Shown piece after piece: positions 7,530 through 16,360 of a stretch of DNA of 26,268 bases (the stretch's first letter is position 1; each line of letters opens with the position of its first letter). This DNA is from JBNJEM01 sp051745935. Lineage in GTDB: Bacteria > Planctomycetota > Planctomycetia > Pirellulales > Pirellulaceae. A model generated the notes under the pieces. It had not been told where the DNA came from. It was given only the letters and a program-made list of their open reading frames with translations, and ran no database searches. Both the position numbers and the translations under genes were made by a program. Location: the NCBI GenBank assembly GCA_051745935.1, contig JBNJEM010000028.1:1-26268 (forward strand), in the 5' to 3' direction.

Positions 7530-7587
7530 GAACCCAAGAGTGGGGCTGGCGGGGCGTTTGGGGGCTTCAAGTGATTTGGCGTTATAT

Positions 7588-7686
7588 TTCAGGCGGTTGG
7601 ATTTTTCCGGGTGGAACGCTGCCCGACGCAAGCCGTCCTCCCGTTGGTCGGACTCGCGGCGGAGAAAGTCATCCGCGACCGGTATA
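7588..7686 (+). repeat. 99-nt interspersed repeat, copy 2 (in the lexA leader)
   Basis: Second copy, closest to the family consensus. It ends in CCGGTATA 24 nt before the lexA ATG, and TATATTAT continues past the end. The TCGCGG (7654-7659) / CCGCGA (7673-7678) inverted repeat is perfect. It differs from copy 1 at about 5 positions, copy 3 at about 10 and copy 4 at about 12-13. It lies between the likely promoter (7502-7529) and the coding region, so it would be transcribed in the leader. Confidence 0.9.
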
Positions 7687-7710
7687 TTATGCGGGAGAGG
7701 GTGTGAATTC

Positions 7711-8313
7711 ATGACGGTCACGGACCAATTAACAGGGCGACAGCGAGAGGTGTTTCAGTTCATTCGCGATAAGATCGTACATCGCGGATATGGGCCCACC
7801 GTGCGCGAGATTGGCGAGCACTTTGGCATTAGCTCCCCCAATGGGGTCATGTGTCATCTCAAGGCGTTGGAGAAGAAGGGGTTAATTGCCCGCAGTCCGA
7901 ATAAGTCTCGGGCGATCGAACTGAAGCACGGCGTGGCGGAGGCGACACGGGGGCTCCCGCTGGTCGGGTGCGTGGCGGCCGGAGCGACTCAACTGGCGTT
8001 TGAGCAGGCGGAGCGAATTGATTTTGGTGATTTCTTTAATCGCCCGGAGTTGTTTGTGTTGACGGTCTCCGGGGACTCGATGATTGAGGCTCAGATCGCT
8101 GACGGTGATTATGTGGTGGTACGGCAGCAGCCCACCGCTGAGCGGGGCGAGATGGTGGTGGCTCGAACCGGGGAGGGAGAAGCGACACTGAAGTACTGGT
8201 ACCCCGAAAAGAATCGAATCCGGCTGCAACCGGCGAATTCGTCGATGAAGGCAATTCATGTCAAGGACGCGGAAGTGATTGGTGTGGTTGTCGGCGTGGT
8301 CCGATCCATGTAG
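7711..8313 (+). CDS. lexA: LexA repressor, SOS regulator and self-cleaving S24 protease
   Basis: A 200-aa repressor that blocks DNA-repair genes until RecA filaments trigger its self-cleavage. Residues 1-70 form the winged helix-turn-helix (LTGRQREVFQFIRDKI, then PTVREIGEHFGISSPNGVMCHLKALEKKGLI). The cleavage site is Ala90-Gly91 (GCVAAGAT). The catalytic dyad is Ser123 (VSGDSMIEAQIADGDYVVV) and Lys161 (EATLKYW), with spacings very close to E. coli LexA (84-85, 119, 156). The ATG at 7711 is chosen because the family starts at this point and GGGAGAGGG lies upstream; the frame is open much further upstream through repeat copy 2. The upstream promoter and palindrome suggest autoregulation. The gene stands alone. 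Confidence 0.96.
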   Translation: MTVTDQLTGRQREVFQFIRDKIVHRGYGPTVREIGEHFGISSPNGVMCHLKALEKKGLIARSPNKSRAIELKHGVAEATRGLPLVGCVAAGATQLAFEQAERIDFGDFFNRPELFVLTVSGDSMIEAQIADGDYVVVRQQPTAERGEMVVARTGEGEATLKYWYPEKNRIRLQPANSSMKAIHVKDAEVIGVVVGVVRSM

Positions 8314-9003
8314 CACGGCTGGGCACGTCGTTGTTTGGAGGCGTTGTTGAGAGAGCCTGTCGAGAGCGATCCAGGGGGAATTCGACGGCGTGGGGCTGGG
8401 CGGGTAAATAGTCGGGAAACTGGATGGGATAGCGAAAATGCGCAGCGCGAGCTTGTTGCGCAACTTGTTATTTCACTGGGTACGCCAAGAGCTTCAACAC
8501 GATAGACACCTTCCGCCGTAACGTCACCTACGCCGAACACAGAGACATCCTCAAATGCGCGACAGTCGAAACGTGAACCACCTAAGAAATTGACCACCCC
8601 AGGGCAACGGGTACGGCGTGGGTGTTCCACGGTGTCACGGACCCACGGGGCAATGGGCACGGAGACGTGAATGATTGTCGGTGGGCGGATGGGATGTGCG
8701 TCTGCCGGTATTACACGCGTGGCGAATGGATGTGGATGCGTCGGGCGGCGGGGGCGTTCAATGGTCTGCCCGTCATGGGGTGCGAATCGGGCCGTCATTC
8801 AAACCGCGCGCATCGAAAACGCCCCCACGCGGCGAACCGGTCGGTACCAACCGTCCGCCTCTGGCCGGAGGCCAGACACACCTTAGCCGGGGGTGAAACC
8901 CCAGGACACCTGCTAGTTGGCCCAATGTCCAGGGTTTTCATTGGTCTAACGTGGGGCTCTGGCGTGTTGAATGGGGCGAAGCCCGGAAAGGGGAGCATTG
9001 GGG
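8314..9003. other. Gap between lexA and the response regulator with palindromic repeats
   Basis: About 690 nt with no convincing gene. A minus-strand frame between about 8640 and 8460 reads like ordinary protein (VVNFLGGSRFDCRAFEDV, then VFGVGDVTAEGVYRVEALG) but has no clear start and runs antisense into lexA; it may be a remnant or chance. Two strong palindromes lie at 8860-8902. The string GTGTTCCACGGTG at 8621-8633 also occurs at about 5117-5129. Confidence 0.5.
8860..8902. repeat. Pair of REP-like hairpins
   Basis: TCTGGCC-GGA-GGCCAGA (8860-8876) is a perfect 7-bp stem with a 3-nt loop. It is followed 13 nt later by GGGGT-GAA-ACCCC (8890-8902), a perfect 5-bp stem. The paired arrangement, loop style and position at the 3' end of a transcription unit resemble extragenic palindromic repeats. 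There is no T run, so an intrinsic terminator is less likely. Confidence 0.5.
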
Positions 9004-10398
9004 TCACGCGGACTTTTCCAAGTTATTGGCCTGATTGATTTTGTTGTAGAGTGTCTTCAGGCTGACTCCCAGTTCCTCGGCGGCGGCCGGTTTATTTCCA
9101 TTGTGCCGTTCCAGCGCCTGATCGATGGCCATGATTTCCAGTTCCCGCAGTGTCATCGGCCCCGTGGTGGGTGGAAGTGATCGTTTGGGATTCGTGAGTC
9201 GATCGGGGAGGTGTTCCAGCGTGATCGGGGGGCGATCGGTAAGGATCATGGCGTGTTCAATGACATTGGCCAGTTCGCGGACGTTACCGTGCCACGGGGC
9301 GGACTTGAGTGCTTCGAGGGCGTCGGGTGTGAAGAGATGGGTTGCGTCTTTGGCGATTTGGGGGCGGAATCGTCGAGCCAGATGCACGGCGAGATCGGGA
9401 ATATCGGAGGCGCGATTGCGGAGCGGGGGGATTGGGATTTCGAAGGTATTGATACGAAACATCAAGTCTTCTCGGAATTCTCCCTGGGTCACCATTTCTT
9501 CGAGCTGGCGATGGGTGGCGCAGACGATGCGCACATTGACTTTGAAGGTTTCGTTGTTGCCGACTCGACGGATTTCGCCGCTTTCGAGCACGCGCAACAA
9601 TTTGGCTTGTATTGATTTCGGCAATTCACCGATCTCATCCAAGAATAGGGTGCCCCCATCGGCCACTTCAAACAGTCCCGCGCGGTGGTCATCGGCTCCC
9701 GTGAAGGCACCTTTTCGATGGCCAAACAACTCGCTTTCGATCAAGGTTTCCGGGAGGGCACCACAATTGATGGCGACGAAGGGTTGATCGGCCTGGAGGC
9801 TTTGGTTGTGGACGGCCCGCGCCACGAGTTCCTTTCCGGTTCCGGTTTCGCCGAGGATGAGCACGGTGGAATGGGTTGGCGCCACCCGCGAGATCATCTG
9901 GCGCACCTGGTGCATTGTCGATCCGTCCCCGATCAAGCGGGGTTCTCCTTCGACGCGTTTTAATTGGCGTTGGAGCGCGCGGTATTTATGGGTGAGTTCG
10001 CGCTTTTGCGTCAGCCGTTGCAGGAGTGACTTCAGCGCGACGAGGCGGCAGGGTTTGGTCAGGTAATCAAACGCGCCGAAGCGAAGCGCGGCCACGGCGG
10101 ATTCGAGTGAGGATTTTCCGGTGAGCACGACGGATTCGGTGTCGGGCGACAATTGCGTCGCGCGTTCGATCACGTCGATCCCGTTGAAGCCGGGCATATC
10201 CAGATCGACAATCAAGCAATCGTAGACATTACGTTCGAGAGCCGCCATCGCGGTGGTGCCGTCCGGGCAGACGGTGACTTCGTGCCCCATGCGTGGTAAC
10301 TCGATGCTCATCAGTTCTTGTATCGCCTGTTCGTCGTCGGCGAACAAGATCCTCAGGCCCCTAGGCTGCCGCGTGTTGTCTTTTGTGGTTTTTTTCAT
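9004..10398 (-). CDS. Sigma-54-dependent response regulator, NtrC family
   Basis: A 464-aa transcription activator that uses ATP to open sigma-54 promoters when phosphorylated. The receiver domain (about 14-130) shows the acidic pair Asp21/Asp22, phospho-acceptor Asp65 (VDLDMPG), Thr94 and Lys116 (DYLTKP). The AAA+ domain (about 155-390) has Walker A GETGTGKE (184-191), the sigma-54 contact loop GAFTGA (231-236) and Walker B GGTLFLDEIGE. The C-terminus (about 415-458) is a Fis-type helix-turn-helix (NKPAAAEELGVSLKTLYNKI). The start overlaps the end of the upstream kinase gene by 38 nt, so the pair is almost certainly co-transcribed and cognate. I saw no -24/-12 promoter nearby, so the targets are unknown. 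Confidence 0.94.
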   Translation of the reverse strand: MKKTTKDNTRQPRGLRILFADDEQAIQELMSIELPRMGHEVTVCPDGTTAMAALERNVYDCLIVDLDMPGFNGIDVIERATQLSPDTESVVLTGKSSLESAVAALRFGAFDYLTKPCRLVALKSLLQRLTQKRELTHKYRALQRQLKRVEGEPRLIGDGSTMHQVRQMISRVAPTHSTVLILGETGTGKELVARAVHNQSLQADQPFVAINCGALPETLIESELFGHRKGAFTGADDHRAGLFEVADGGTLFLDEIGELPKSIQAKLLRVLESGEIRRVGNNETFKVNVRIVCATHRQLEEMVTQGEFREDLMFRINTFEIPIPPLRNRASDIPDLAVHLARRFRPQIAKDATHLFTPDALEALKSAPWHGNVRELANVIEHAMILTDRPPITLEHLPDRLTNPKRSLPPTTGPMTLRELEIMAIDQALERHNGNKPAAAEELGVSLKTLYNKINQANNLEKSA

Positions 10399-11962
10399 AA
10401 TGGCTTAATGGGAGTGTTACCTGGAATTTGGACCCCTGGTGGGGGCCGTCACTGGTGGCTTGAATGGTACCGCCATGGTCGGTCACGATTCGGTACGTGA
10501 TGGAAAGGCCCAGGCCGGTTCCCTTTCCGTCACGGCGACGCGTGAAGAAGGGTTCGAACAAGTGCCGCGACACGTCCTGGGTCATGCCAATGCCATTGTC
10601 GGTGACGGTCAGCAGCGCGTTTGGTTCCTCTCGGCGCAACTCAACCGTGACGGTGCCTTGTTCTTCCAGCGAGTCGAGCGCGTTGGTGATGAGGTTGAGA
10701 ACGACCTGTTTGATTTCCTGCGGGTTCACCGGGACAACCACATGTTGGTTGCAGCGGAACGTGATGGTTTTATGGTGATGTTTACGGAGGTGTTTGACCA
10801 TGTCGAGCACGACTTGAATCAATTCGCGGAGATCCGTGTCTTGCCGTTGGATATCTTCCAAACGGGAGAAGTCGAGCAGTTTTTCGGTGATGCCTTTACA
10901 GCGGAATGCTTCATCCTGGATCCGGCGCAGGTAGTCGCGCAGCACGTCGAGTTCTTGGTTCTGTCCCTGTTGGGAAGTGTCCGCGCCGTTCAAGATGTCG
11001 AACAGGCGGGATTCAAGGGATTCGGCCGACCAGGCGATGGAGGCCATGGGATTATTGATTTCATGGGCGACGCCCGCGGCCAGGAATCCGACGCTCGCCA
11101 ATTGCTCACTCCGCACCACCTCCCGCGTGCGTTCTCGCACTTGCGCGTCGAGATCATCGCGAATCTGTTGAAAGCGGTTGGTCATGGCATTCATCGCCGT
11201 TGCCAGTTCGGCCACCTCGTCGGTGGTGCGAAGACGGATGCGGTGCCCGAAATCGCCGGCAGCCACGCGCCGCGACCCATTGATTAGAATCCGCATTGGC
11301 TGGAAGACCCAGACGTAGAACAGGCGAACCAATACGCACAGCGCGACCGCGGCCAGCACCGAGGTGATCCAGGTCAATATAATCCAGGTCCGGTATTGGA
11401 TTCGCACCCGGTCGCGAAAGGCGAGCATTTTGTTCTGCAAGAACTTCGGCAGTTCATTGGTCAGGTCGGTCAACGTTTGGAATTCATCGTTCAGCGAACT
11501 CATTTCCAGGGGTTGAAGGATCCAATCGTTTTCATTGTAGATTTGCTCGATGTTGTTCAGGGTATGTTTGATCTCCTGTACTGTTTTCCGTTCCCGTTGC
11601 TTGTCGCCAATGTAGGGTGCATCCAAATCCCCTGCGTCCAATGCCTGCTGGTATTCGCGCAACGCCGCGCGGACGGCCTCCAACGACATCCCGAAATTGG
11701 CTCGCATGAATCCCGTGCCCGAAGGGCTTTCCCCGAATGCCGGCTGGGATGAGGCTTCCGGCAGAGTCGACTTCAGGGTTCTCACCCGCACGGTCAATTC
11801 GCTCGCGGGTTCCAGTTCCCTGGCACGCTGACTAATGCCGCGTACCACTTCTCGATAGGCATAGACCCCGCGAAGGCTGCTGAAGGCAAGGGTCGCGATG
11901 ATCAGGCACAGTATCGCCGTACCCAATAACAGCTTGTATCGAATGGGCCAATCAGAGAGCAC
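10361..11962 (-). CDS. Membrane sensor histidine kinase
   Basis: A 533-aa sensor kinase. Transmembrane helix 1 is at about 9-28 and helix 2 at about 192-217, enclosing a roughly 160-residue extracytoplasmic helical sensor region with no recognisable ligand motif. A HAMP linker (about 218-270, PMRILINGSRRVAAGDFGHRIRL) and a short coiled stretch lead to the dimerisation helix with phospho-acceptor His300 (GVAHEINNPMASIAW). The ATPase domain follows with N box (NLITNALDSLEE), G1 (VTDNGIGM) and G2 (GKGTGLGLSI). It should phosphorylate the overlapping NtrC-type regulator. The ATG at 11962 follows an AGGAGGT-like site. The stimulus cannot be inferred. Confidence 0.93.
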   Translation of the reverse strand: MLSDWPIRYKLLLGTAILCLIIATLAFSSLRGVYAYREVVRGISQRARELEPASELTVRVRTLKSTLPEASSQPAFGESPSGTGFMRANFGMSLEAVRAALREYQQALDAGDLDAPYIGDKQRERKTVQEIKHTLNNIEQIYNENDWILQPLEMSSLNDEFQTLTDLTNELPKFLQNKMLAFRDRVRIQYRTWIILTWITSVLAAVALCVLVRLFYVWVFQPMRILINGSRRVAAGDFGHRIRLRTTDEVAELATAMNAMTNRFQQIRDDLDAQVRERTREVVRSEQLASVGFLAAGVAHEINNPMASIAWSAESLESRLFDILNGADTSQQGQNQELDVLRDYLRRIQDEAFRCKGITEKLLDFSRLEDIQRQDTDLRELIQVVLDMVKHLRKHHHKTITFRCNQHVVVPVNPQEIKQVVLNLITNALDSLEEQGTVTVELRREEPNALLTVTDNGIGMTQDVSRHLFEPFFTRRRDGKGTGLGLSITYRIVTDHGGTIQATSDGPHQGSKFQVTLPLSHYEKNHKRQHAAA

Positions 11963-12235
11963 GGCGACCTCCTTGTCGCACTGGTCGACAACGGCGGAAA
12001 ACGGCGAGTAGGCCCCCCAATCTTATCGTTGCCGACGACCATTCCAGCGGGAACGGTTCCCTGCCTGAAGCCACCACGGCTCCAGCGGATGTCGGGCAAA
12101 ACGGCCAGGAGTCTACCAAAGATGTGAACGAAGAAGCAAGGTGAGGTTTTTTTCCGCCGCGCGCCTCGGATGCGGCAACCCCGTCATGGACGCTGGCCGT
12201 TTCATGACCTCCGCGAGTCGTTCCCGGGCCGACGG

Positions 12236-13423
12236 CTAGTGTCGCATCACCTTGCGGATCAACCAGAGAGAGGCACCGAACAAGACCACGTTTCCCAGCC
12301 AAATGGAGTAGGGAGGAAGGGCCCCGCATTTGGCTCGATCCAGCCCGTACATGAGTAGGGGGTAATAGGTGAGCAGGATTGGGAAAAAGCAAAGACCAAA
12401 GCTAGTCCAAATGTCGGCATTCCGCAACTGGATCGCCAGGGGGGCTCCGACCATGACGAAAAGGAGACAGCTGAATCCATTGGCCCAGCGGCGCCATGGA
12501 ACGAGTTCCAACCGATAGAGCCGGTGCTTTAGGTGGTCCAACGAGCCGTATTGGGTGTTCCAGTTAGGGCCAGTCAGTTCCGCGAAGTCACCAGTCAACA
12601 TTTGGTAGGCCGCGTCGGCCGCCAGTTGTTGTTGCAGATCGCGCAGTTCCTGGCGACGTTGTTTAATCCGGGTAGGAATTTCATGCATTGCCGCATTCGC
12701 CGGCCGGCTCGAAAAACCGCCTTTTTGGGACGCGTCGGTCACCGAGATTTCCTGCACCTGATTGCCGGGCAAGAATCCCTCCACCTCGTTCCCGTACACG
12801 AACATGGCGTTCGTTAACAGGATGTTCAATTTGGTTTTGTCGGCGTTCAGTTGCAGTTGTGCCTCGTCGGCCGTCAAGGTGAAGGGACGTTGGTTGTCCG
12901 AGGAATGGAAGGCCAGGGTGGGGTGAAGCAACTTTTTCCCTTCAACCCGTTCGACATTGATTGAAAAGTCCGGCGTACTGTACGATTTCTGCGTTCGAAG
13001 CATCCCGTAGGCGATCTGTTCCACGGACTGCAGCACCACGCGATGAATGCCTTTTTCCCCCCACGTTGAAGCAATATCGTTCAGCCACAACGCGCCAAGA
13101 CTAACCAGGAATCCCAATAGAAATCCAGGCATCAGAAATGCCCACGGTGAAACGCCAACCGACTTGGCGGCCACTAACTCATTGTCCGCCGACATGCGGC
13201 CGTAGACGCTGCAGGTGGCGAACAGAATGGTTCCGGGAACCGCATATACCAGGGCATTGGGCAGGAAATAGGGGATGAGGCGGAGGATGGGGAAAAGGCC
13301 AAGATTCTGGCGAATCGCCTCCTGGGCGACACAGATCGGCAAGACGACAAATGTCATTGCGAAAAGCGACACCAGGAACACCTTCAGCAGTTCGCGGAGT
13401 ATGTAACGAGATAACAAACGCAT
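12236..13423 (-). CDS. LptF/LptG (YjgP/YjgQ) family permease
   Basis: An integral membrane protein of about 395 aa from the family that extracts lipopolysaccharide from the inner membrane with LptB. The N-terminus MRLLSRYILRELLKVFLVSLFAMTF is the typical first coupling and membrane helix; further helices lie near 55-75 and 98-118. A central periplasmic beta-rich domain of about 150 residues includes VEGKKLLHPTLAFHS and LTADEAQLQLNADKT. Three helices close the protein (FSCLLFVMVGAPLAI, SFGLCFFPILLTYYPLLMYGL, SIWLGNVVLFGASLWLI). I use ATG 13423; a TTG at 13465 would add 14 poorly fitting residues. No partner permease or lptB lies nearby, and F cannot be told from G. Confidence 0.88.
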   Translation of the reverse strand: MRLLSRYILRELLKVFLVSLFAMTFVVLPICVAQEAIRQNLGLFPILRLIPYFLPNALVYAVPGTILFATCSVYGRMSADNELVAAKSVGVSPWAFLMPGFLLGFLVSLGALWLNDIASTWGEKGIHRVVLQSVEQIAYGMLRTQKSYSTPDFSINVERVEGKKLLHPTLAFHSSDNQRPFTLTADEAQLQLNADKTKLNILLTNAMFVYGNEVEGFLPGNQVQEISVTDASQKGGFSSRPANAAMHEIPTRIKQRRQELRDLQQQLAADAAYQMLTGDFAELTGPNWNTQYGSLDHLKHRLYRLELVPWRRWANGFSCLLFVMVGAPLAIQLRNADIWTSFGLCFFPILLTYYPLLMYGLDRAKCGALPPYSIWLGNVVLFGASLWLIRKVMRH

Positions 13424-13561
13424 GGGTGTGACTTGTTGAGTGCATGTGGCCGTTCGGATTTCCAACGCATGACCCGGTCCGAAAGAGAGGCGGCACGCTT
13501 TTCCGCCGGACCGCCGGACCGCGATCCGCGGGCGGGCGCACCGAATTCACGTCGGAGTCAT

Positions 13562-13753
13562 TCACACCGAAGACGCGCCCCATCTCCGTGTCTTCTCGGA
13601 TCGCGCGAACCCTGGCGGACGCGGTGGCAGCATACCAAGTTCCATCGCTTCTTCAAACAACAGTTTCGTTCGAGCTTTGAATGGCGCATGACGAAACCGG
13701 GCTTCCGTTTCCGCGATTTGTTGGATGGCGGGCGCTTTGAAGGGGTTGGTCAT
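13562..13753 (-). CDS. Small hypothetical protein downstream of the PP2C gene
   Basis: A 63-aa ORF whose ATG is 6 nt past the PP2C stop, with a GGTAAGAA purine stretch bridging the two. The residue mix is protein-like and helical (IQQIAETEARFRHAPFKAR, then TKLLFEEAMELGMLPPRPPGF), with a basic C-terminus and no membrane segment. The tight spacing supports translation with the phosphatase. I recognise no family. Confidence 0.48.
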   Translation of the reverse strand: MTNPFKAPAIQQIAETEARFRHAPFKARTKLLFEEAMELGMLPPRPPGFARSEKTRRWGASSV

Positions 13754-13759
13754 GGCTTC

Positions 13760-15052
13760 TTACCGCGGGCTGTCTTTATCGTTGTGCATGCGGAGTTCGT
13801 GCATTATGGCGCTCACGGCGTTTACATAGTGCCGCAAAGCTGTTTCATGCTTGTTTTGTTTCACCGCTTGTTCGGCTGCTCGGCATTGAGCGTCGAATTC
13901 CTGTATGTCGACGCCCCACTGTTCCTCTTCAATCACGGAGCGAAGCTGATTGACCAATTCCGCTAGTTTGCCCGTGAAAGTCGTGTTGACGGGACTCTGG
14001 ACCGTCACGTATGGTCCTTTGCCAAAGCGGCGTGATTCGGTCGCCTGGGCGTCGTCCGGCGTGCGTGCCCAGCGCCGGATGATCGCCAGCAAGACCGCGA
14101 CCACGCCGACAATGATCGCCACAACGGCAGGCCCCCCCCGTTTTAGTACCAGCATGGCCAGAGCGGCCAGAGTGGAAACGCTGGCGGCGATCCAGGCCAA
14201 AAGGGTGATTCGGTCCGGGGGCTCGGCGTGTTCCGTCGTCGGGGAGTCGGAATGGCCGCCGTGATGGGACGCCGGGCTCGGGCCCGTAACGCGAACAACA
14301 ACCACGGTGATATTGTCGTGCCCCCCCCGCAAGTTGGCTAAGTCCGCCAATGCCTGGGCAGCGGTCCCAGGGGGCAGGCTCGCCAACAGAGGACCAATTT
14401 CCTCATCTTCAACCAGTCCAGTCAGCCCGTCGCTGCAGAGTAAGAACGTGTCGTCCGGGACCAAGGGGAACGGGCCCTCGAAATCGATCCGTACCGTCTC
14501 GTTCGGACCCAGCGAGCGGGTAATGATGTTTTTGGGGACCGCGTTGGCGAACTCGGCGTTCCCACGAAACTGACCACTTGCCTGAATCTCCCAGGCGAGA
14601 CTGTGGTCGAAGGTGAGTTGTTCGAGTTGATTACCACGCTGCCGGTAGACTCGGCTATCGCCGACATGGGCCACCAAAGCGCCCTGCGGGAGCAACACCA
14701 GCGTGCTGGCCGTGGTGCCCATGTTGTGAAACCCGACGTTCGCCTGACCCCGCTGATATACGTCGGTATTCGTGTCTTGAATCGCTTTCCGCAGAGCGTC
14801 CGGAGGGGAAAGATGGTGGTATTTGTAGTAGCGATGTGTAATCCCCGACACCGCCATTTCGCTGGCCAACTCTCCAGCCGCGTGGGCCCCCATCCCATCG
14901 GCAACCACAAACAGATGCCCGCTCCGGCGCCACGTTTCCACGTCACTGGCCAGTACCTCGGCGTGTGAGTCCTGATTGCTCGCCCGCCGCATTCCAATGT
15001 CGCTGACGGCGGCATGCTGCAAGCATTCGTCCCAATTGACGTCGGCTTCCAC
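13760..15052 (-). CDS. PP2C-type serine/threonine phosphatase with membrane-anchored tail
   Basis: A 430-aa metal-dependent protein phosphatase (PPM/SpoIIE-like fold). The catalytic domain spans about 10-255, with the expected metal and catalytic residues: Asn26-Gln-Asp28, Asp52-Gly53 (VVADGMGAHAAGE), GDSRVYR (131-137), Asp208 (CSDGLTG) and Asp246-Asn247 (GGHDNITVVVV). A linker precedes two hydrophobic helices (about 283-303 and 307-326), and an approximately 80-residue helical tail ends the protein, so the catalytic domain is probably tethered on the cytoplasmic face. The start is GTG 15052 with AGGA about 9 nt upstream. No Ser/Thr kinase lies in the window; such phosphatases usually oppose PknB-type kinases. 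Confidence 0.92.
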   Translation of the reverse strand: MEADVNWDECLQHAAVSDIGMRRASNQDSHAEVLASDVETWRRSGHLFVVADGMGAHAAGELASEMAVSGITHRYYKYHHLSPPDALRKAIQDTNTDVYQRGQANVGFHNMGTTASTLVLLPQGALVAHVGDSRVYRQRGNQLEQLTFDHSLAWEIQASGQFRGNAEFANAVPKNIITRSLGPNETVRIDFEGPFPLVPDDTFLLCSDGLTGLVEDEEIGPLLASLPPGTAAQALADLANLRGGHDNITVVVVRVTGPSPASHHGGHSDSPTTEHAEPPDRITLLAWIAASVSTLAALAMLVLKRGGPAVVAIIVGVVAVLLAIIRRWARTPDDAQATESRRFGKGPYVTVQSPVNTTFTGKLAELVNQLRSVIEEEQWGVDIQEFDAQCRAAEQAVKQNKHETALRHYVNAVSAIMHELRMHNDKDSPR

Positions 15053-15780
15053 GTCTAAGTATCCTGCACTTTGGAAAGGTCAAGGTAAGCGTCACACGAT
15101 CCCAAACGACGCGAATGTGGCTATGCCGCCGAGGCTCGAGATCCGCACGTTTGAACCGTCCCACTCGACGGAAACATCCGGTGCCCGGGGTTCGTGGCCG
15201 TGAAACACCTCGGCTTTATTTCATTCTCTAGGACGTGGTCCTACTCGAAGGCTGGATCTTGTTCAAGGTCCCCCCGCGGCGTCCCCCGGGTGAGAAATCG
15301 CAATTCAGCGGCCGTCAGTCAAGGACGGGTCGGAACCGCTGCATAAGGATCAAGCCGCGAAAACAGGCCACGTAGCCGCGCCGCTTTCACGGCTTGAGGA
15401 AGCCTCGCGGACCCGGCCCTCCCATCGCAATCGATCGTTATGCCGTTGGTGGTGCCGACCACATACGGGTTGACGCTCGCGCCAGCCCCCCTATTGCGCC
15501 TCAATTCTCCCCGAACCGTACCCGCCGCAGTATAACGCGTGGGGGGGCACGCGGTCTCCTTATGCCCCAAATCTCCTCAGTCCACACGCATTACTGATCC
15601 TATTATAGCGTTCGTGTCTGATCGTGTCCCTCCATCGGATGGGGAGAGGGCACGAGTGGGAACCGACCGGGGATATTCGGTGGGTGGCCCGCCTGGTCCA
15701 ATCAACGGCAAATCTCTCTGGTCGTCTGATGGGACAGCTAGTATACTCGCCGCTCCATCATTTCTTGAAGGGCAGTACCC
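15053..15780. other. Gap with no identified gene
   Basis: About 730 nt between the divergent PP2C and PEGA genes, so it must hold both promoters. I find no clear -35/-10 pair; TATACT at about 15741 is a possible -10 for the downstream gene. GGGGCA-N13-TGCCCC near 15543-15567 is a weak inverted repeat. Translations of the open frames look non-coding. Confidence 0.5.
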
Positions 15781-16275
15781 GTGGGCATCTTTCTTTTTCA
15801 CCGAACCGGACCCCTAGCGGGGGCCGTGCTAGTACTTGGGATCGTGAGCAGTCAACTGGGCTGCGTGAGACGGCGTATGACGATCCGGAGCGATCCTCCG
15901 GGCGCAGTGGTCTACGTGGACGAACGGCGCATTGGGGTGACCCCCGTGTCGACGAGTTTCACGTACTACGGCACGCGAGACATCCAGCTGGTCAAGGACG
16001 GTTATGAAACGGTCAAAGAGAAACACCGGATCGCCGCGCCGTGGTATCAATATCCGGTGGTCGACTTCTTCGCGGAGAATCTTTGGCCGGTGGAGACACG
16101 GGACGAGCGGATTTTGGAATTTGATTTGCCACCGATGCGGACCACGGTTCCGACGGAAGTCATGAATCGGGCCGAGCAGTTGCGGAGCGAGACGCAGCGA
16201 GGATTGACGACACCGCTGTTGGAATCGGAGGGGTCGGCGAGAGCGAACCGCGGGGGTTTTACGAACCCGAGATGA
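15781..16275 (+). CDS. PEGA-domain lipoprotein
   Basis: A 164-aa envelope protein. A hydrophobic signal sequence (about 9-27) ends at Cys28 (SSQLGC), a plausible though not canonical lipobox, followed by RRRMTIRSDPPGAVVYVDERRIGVTPVSTSF, a PEGA repeat (about 33-77), then TYYGTRDIQLVKDGYET. PEGA domains are small beta folds thought to act in surface binding. After APWYQYPVVDFFAENLWPVE comes a low-complexity tail. The GTG at 15781 is preceded by GAAGGG about 9 nt upstream. The overall pattern matches a lipoprotein I recall as widespread in Pirellulales. No operon partner is seen. Confidence 0.8.
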   Translation: MGIFLFHRTGPLAGAVLVLGIVSSQLGCVRRRMTIRSDPPGAVVYVDERRIGVTPVSTSFTYYGTRDIQLVKDGYETVKEKHRIAAPWYQYPVVDFFAENLWPVETRDERILEFDLPPMRTTVPTEVMNRAEQLRSETQRGLTTPLLESEGSARANRGGFTNPR

Positions 16276-16360
16276 TCAATGGCCACTACGGGATCCCCGA
16301 TGGCCCAATCAAAACGTTCAACCTTGCGCGGGATCAAAGACTCACAAGCTACAGCCAGCT

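Noticed and set aside
7588..7686. Shared peptide-like reading of the repeats on the minus strand (ADDFLRRES then QREDGLRRAAFHP)
   Set aside because: Differences between copies hit first and second codon positions freely, and copy 1 has an in-frame stop, so the element is not coding.
8256..8798. 180-codon minus-strand frame downstream of and overlapping lexA
   Set aside because: It runs antisense into lexA and most of it lacks protein-like character; only a middle stretch looks plausible and is noted as a possible remnant.
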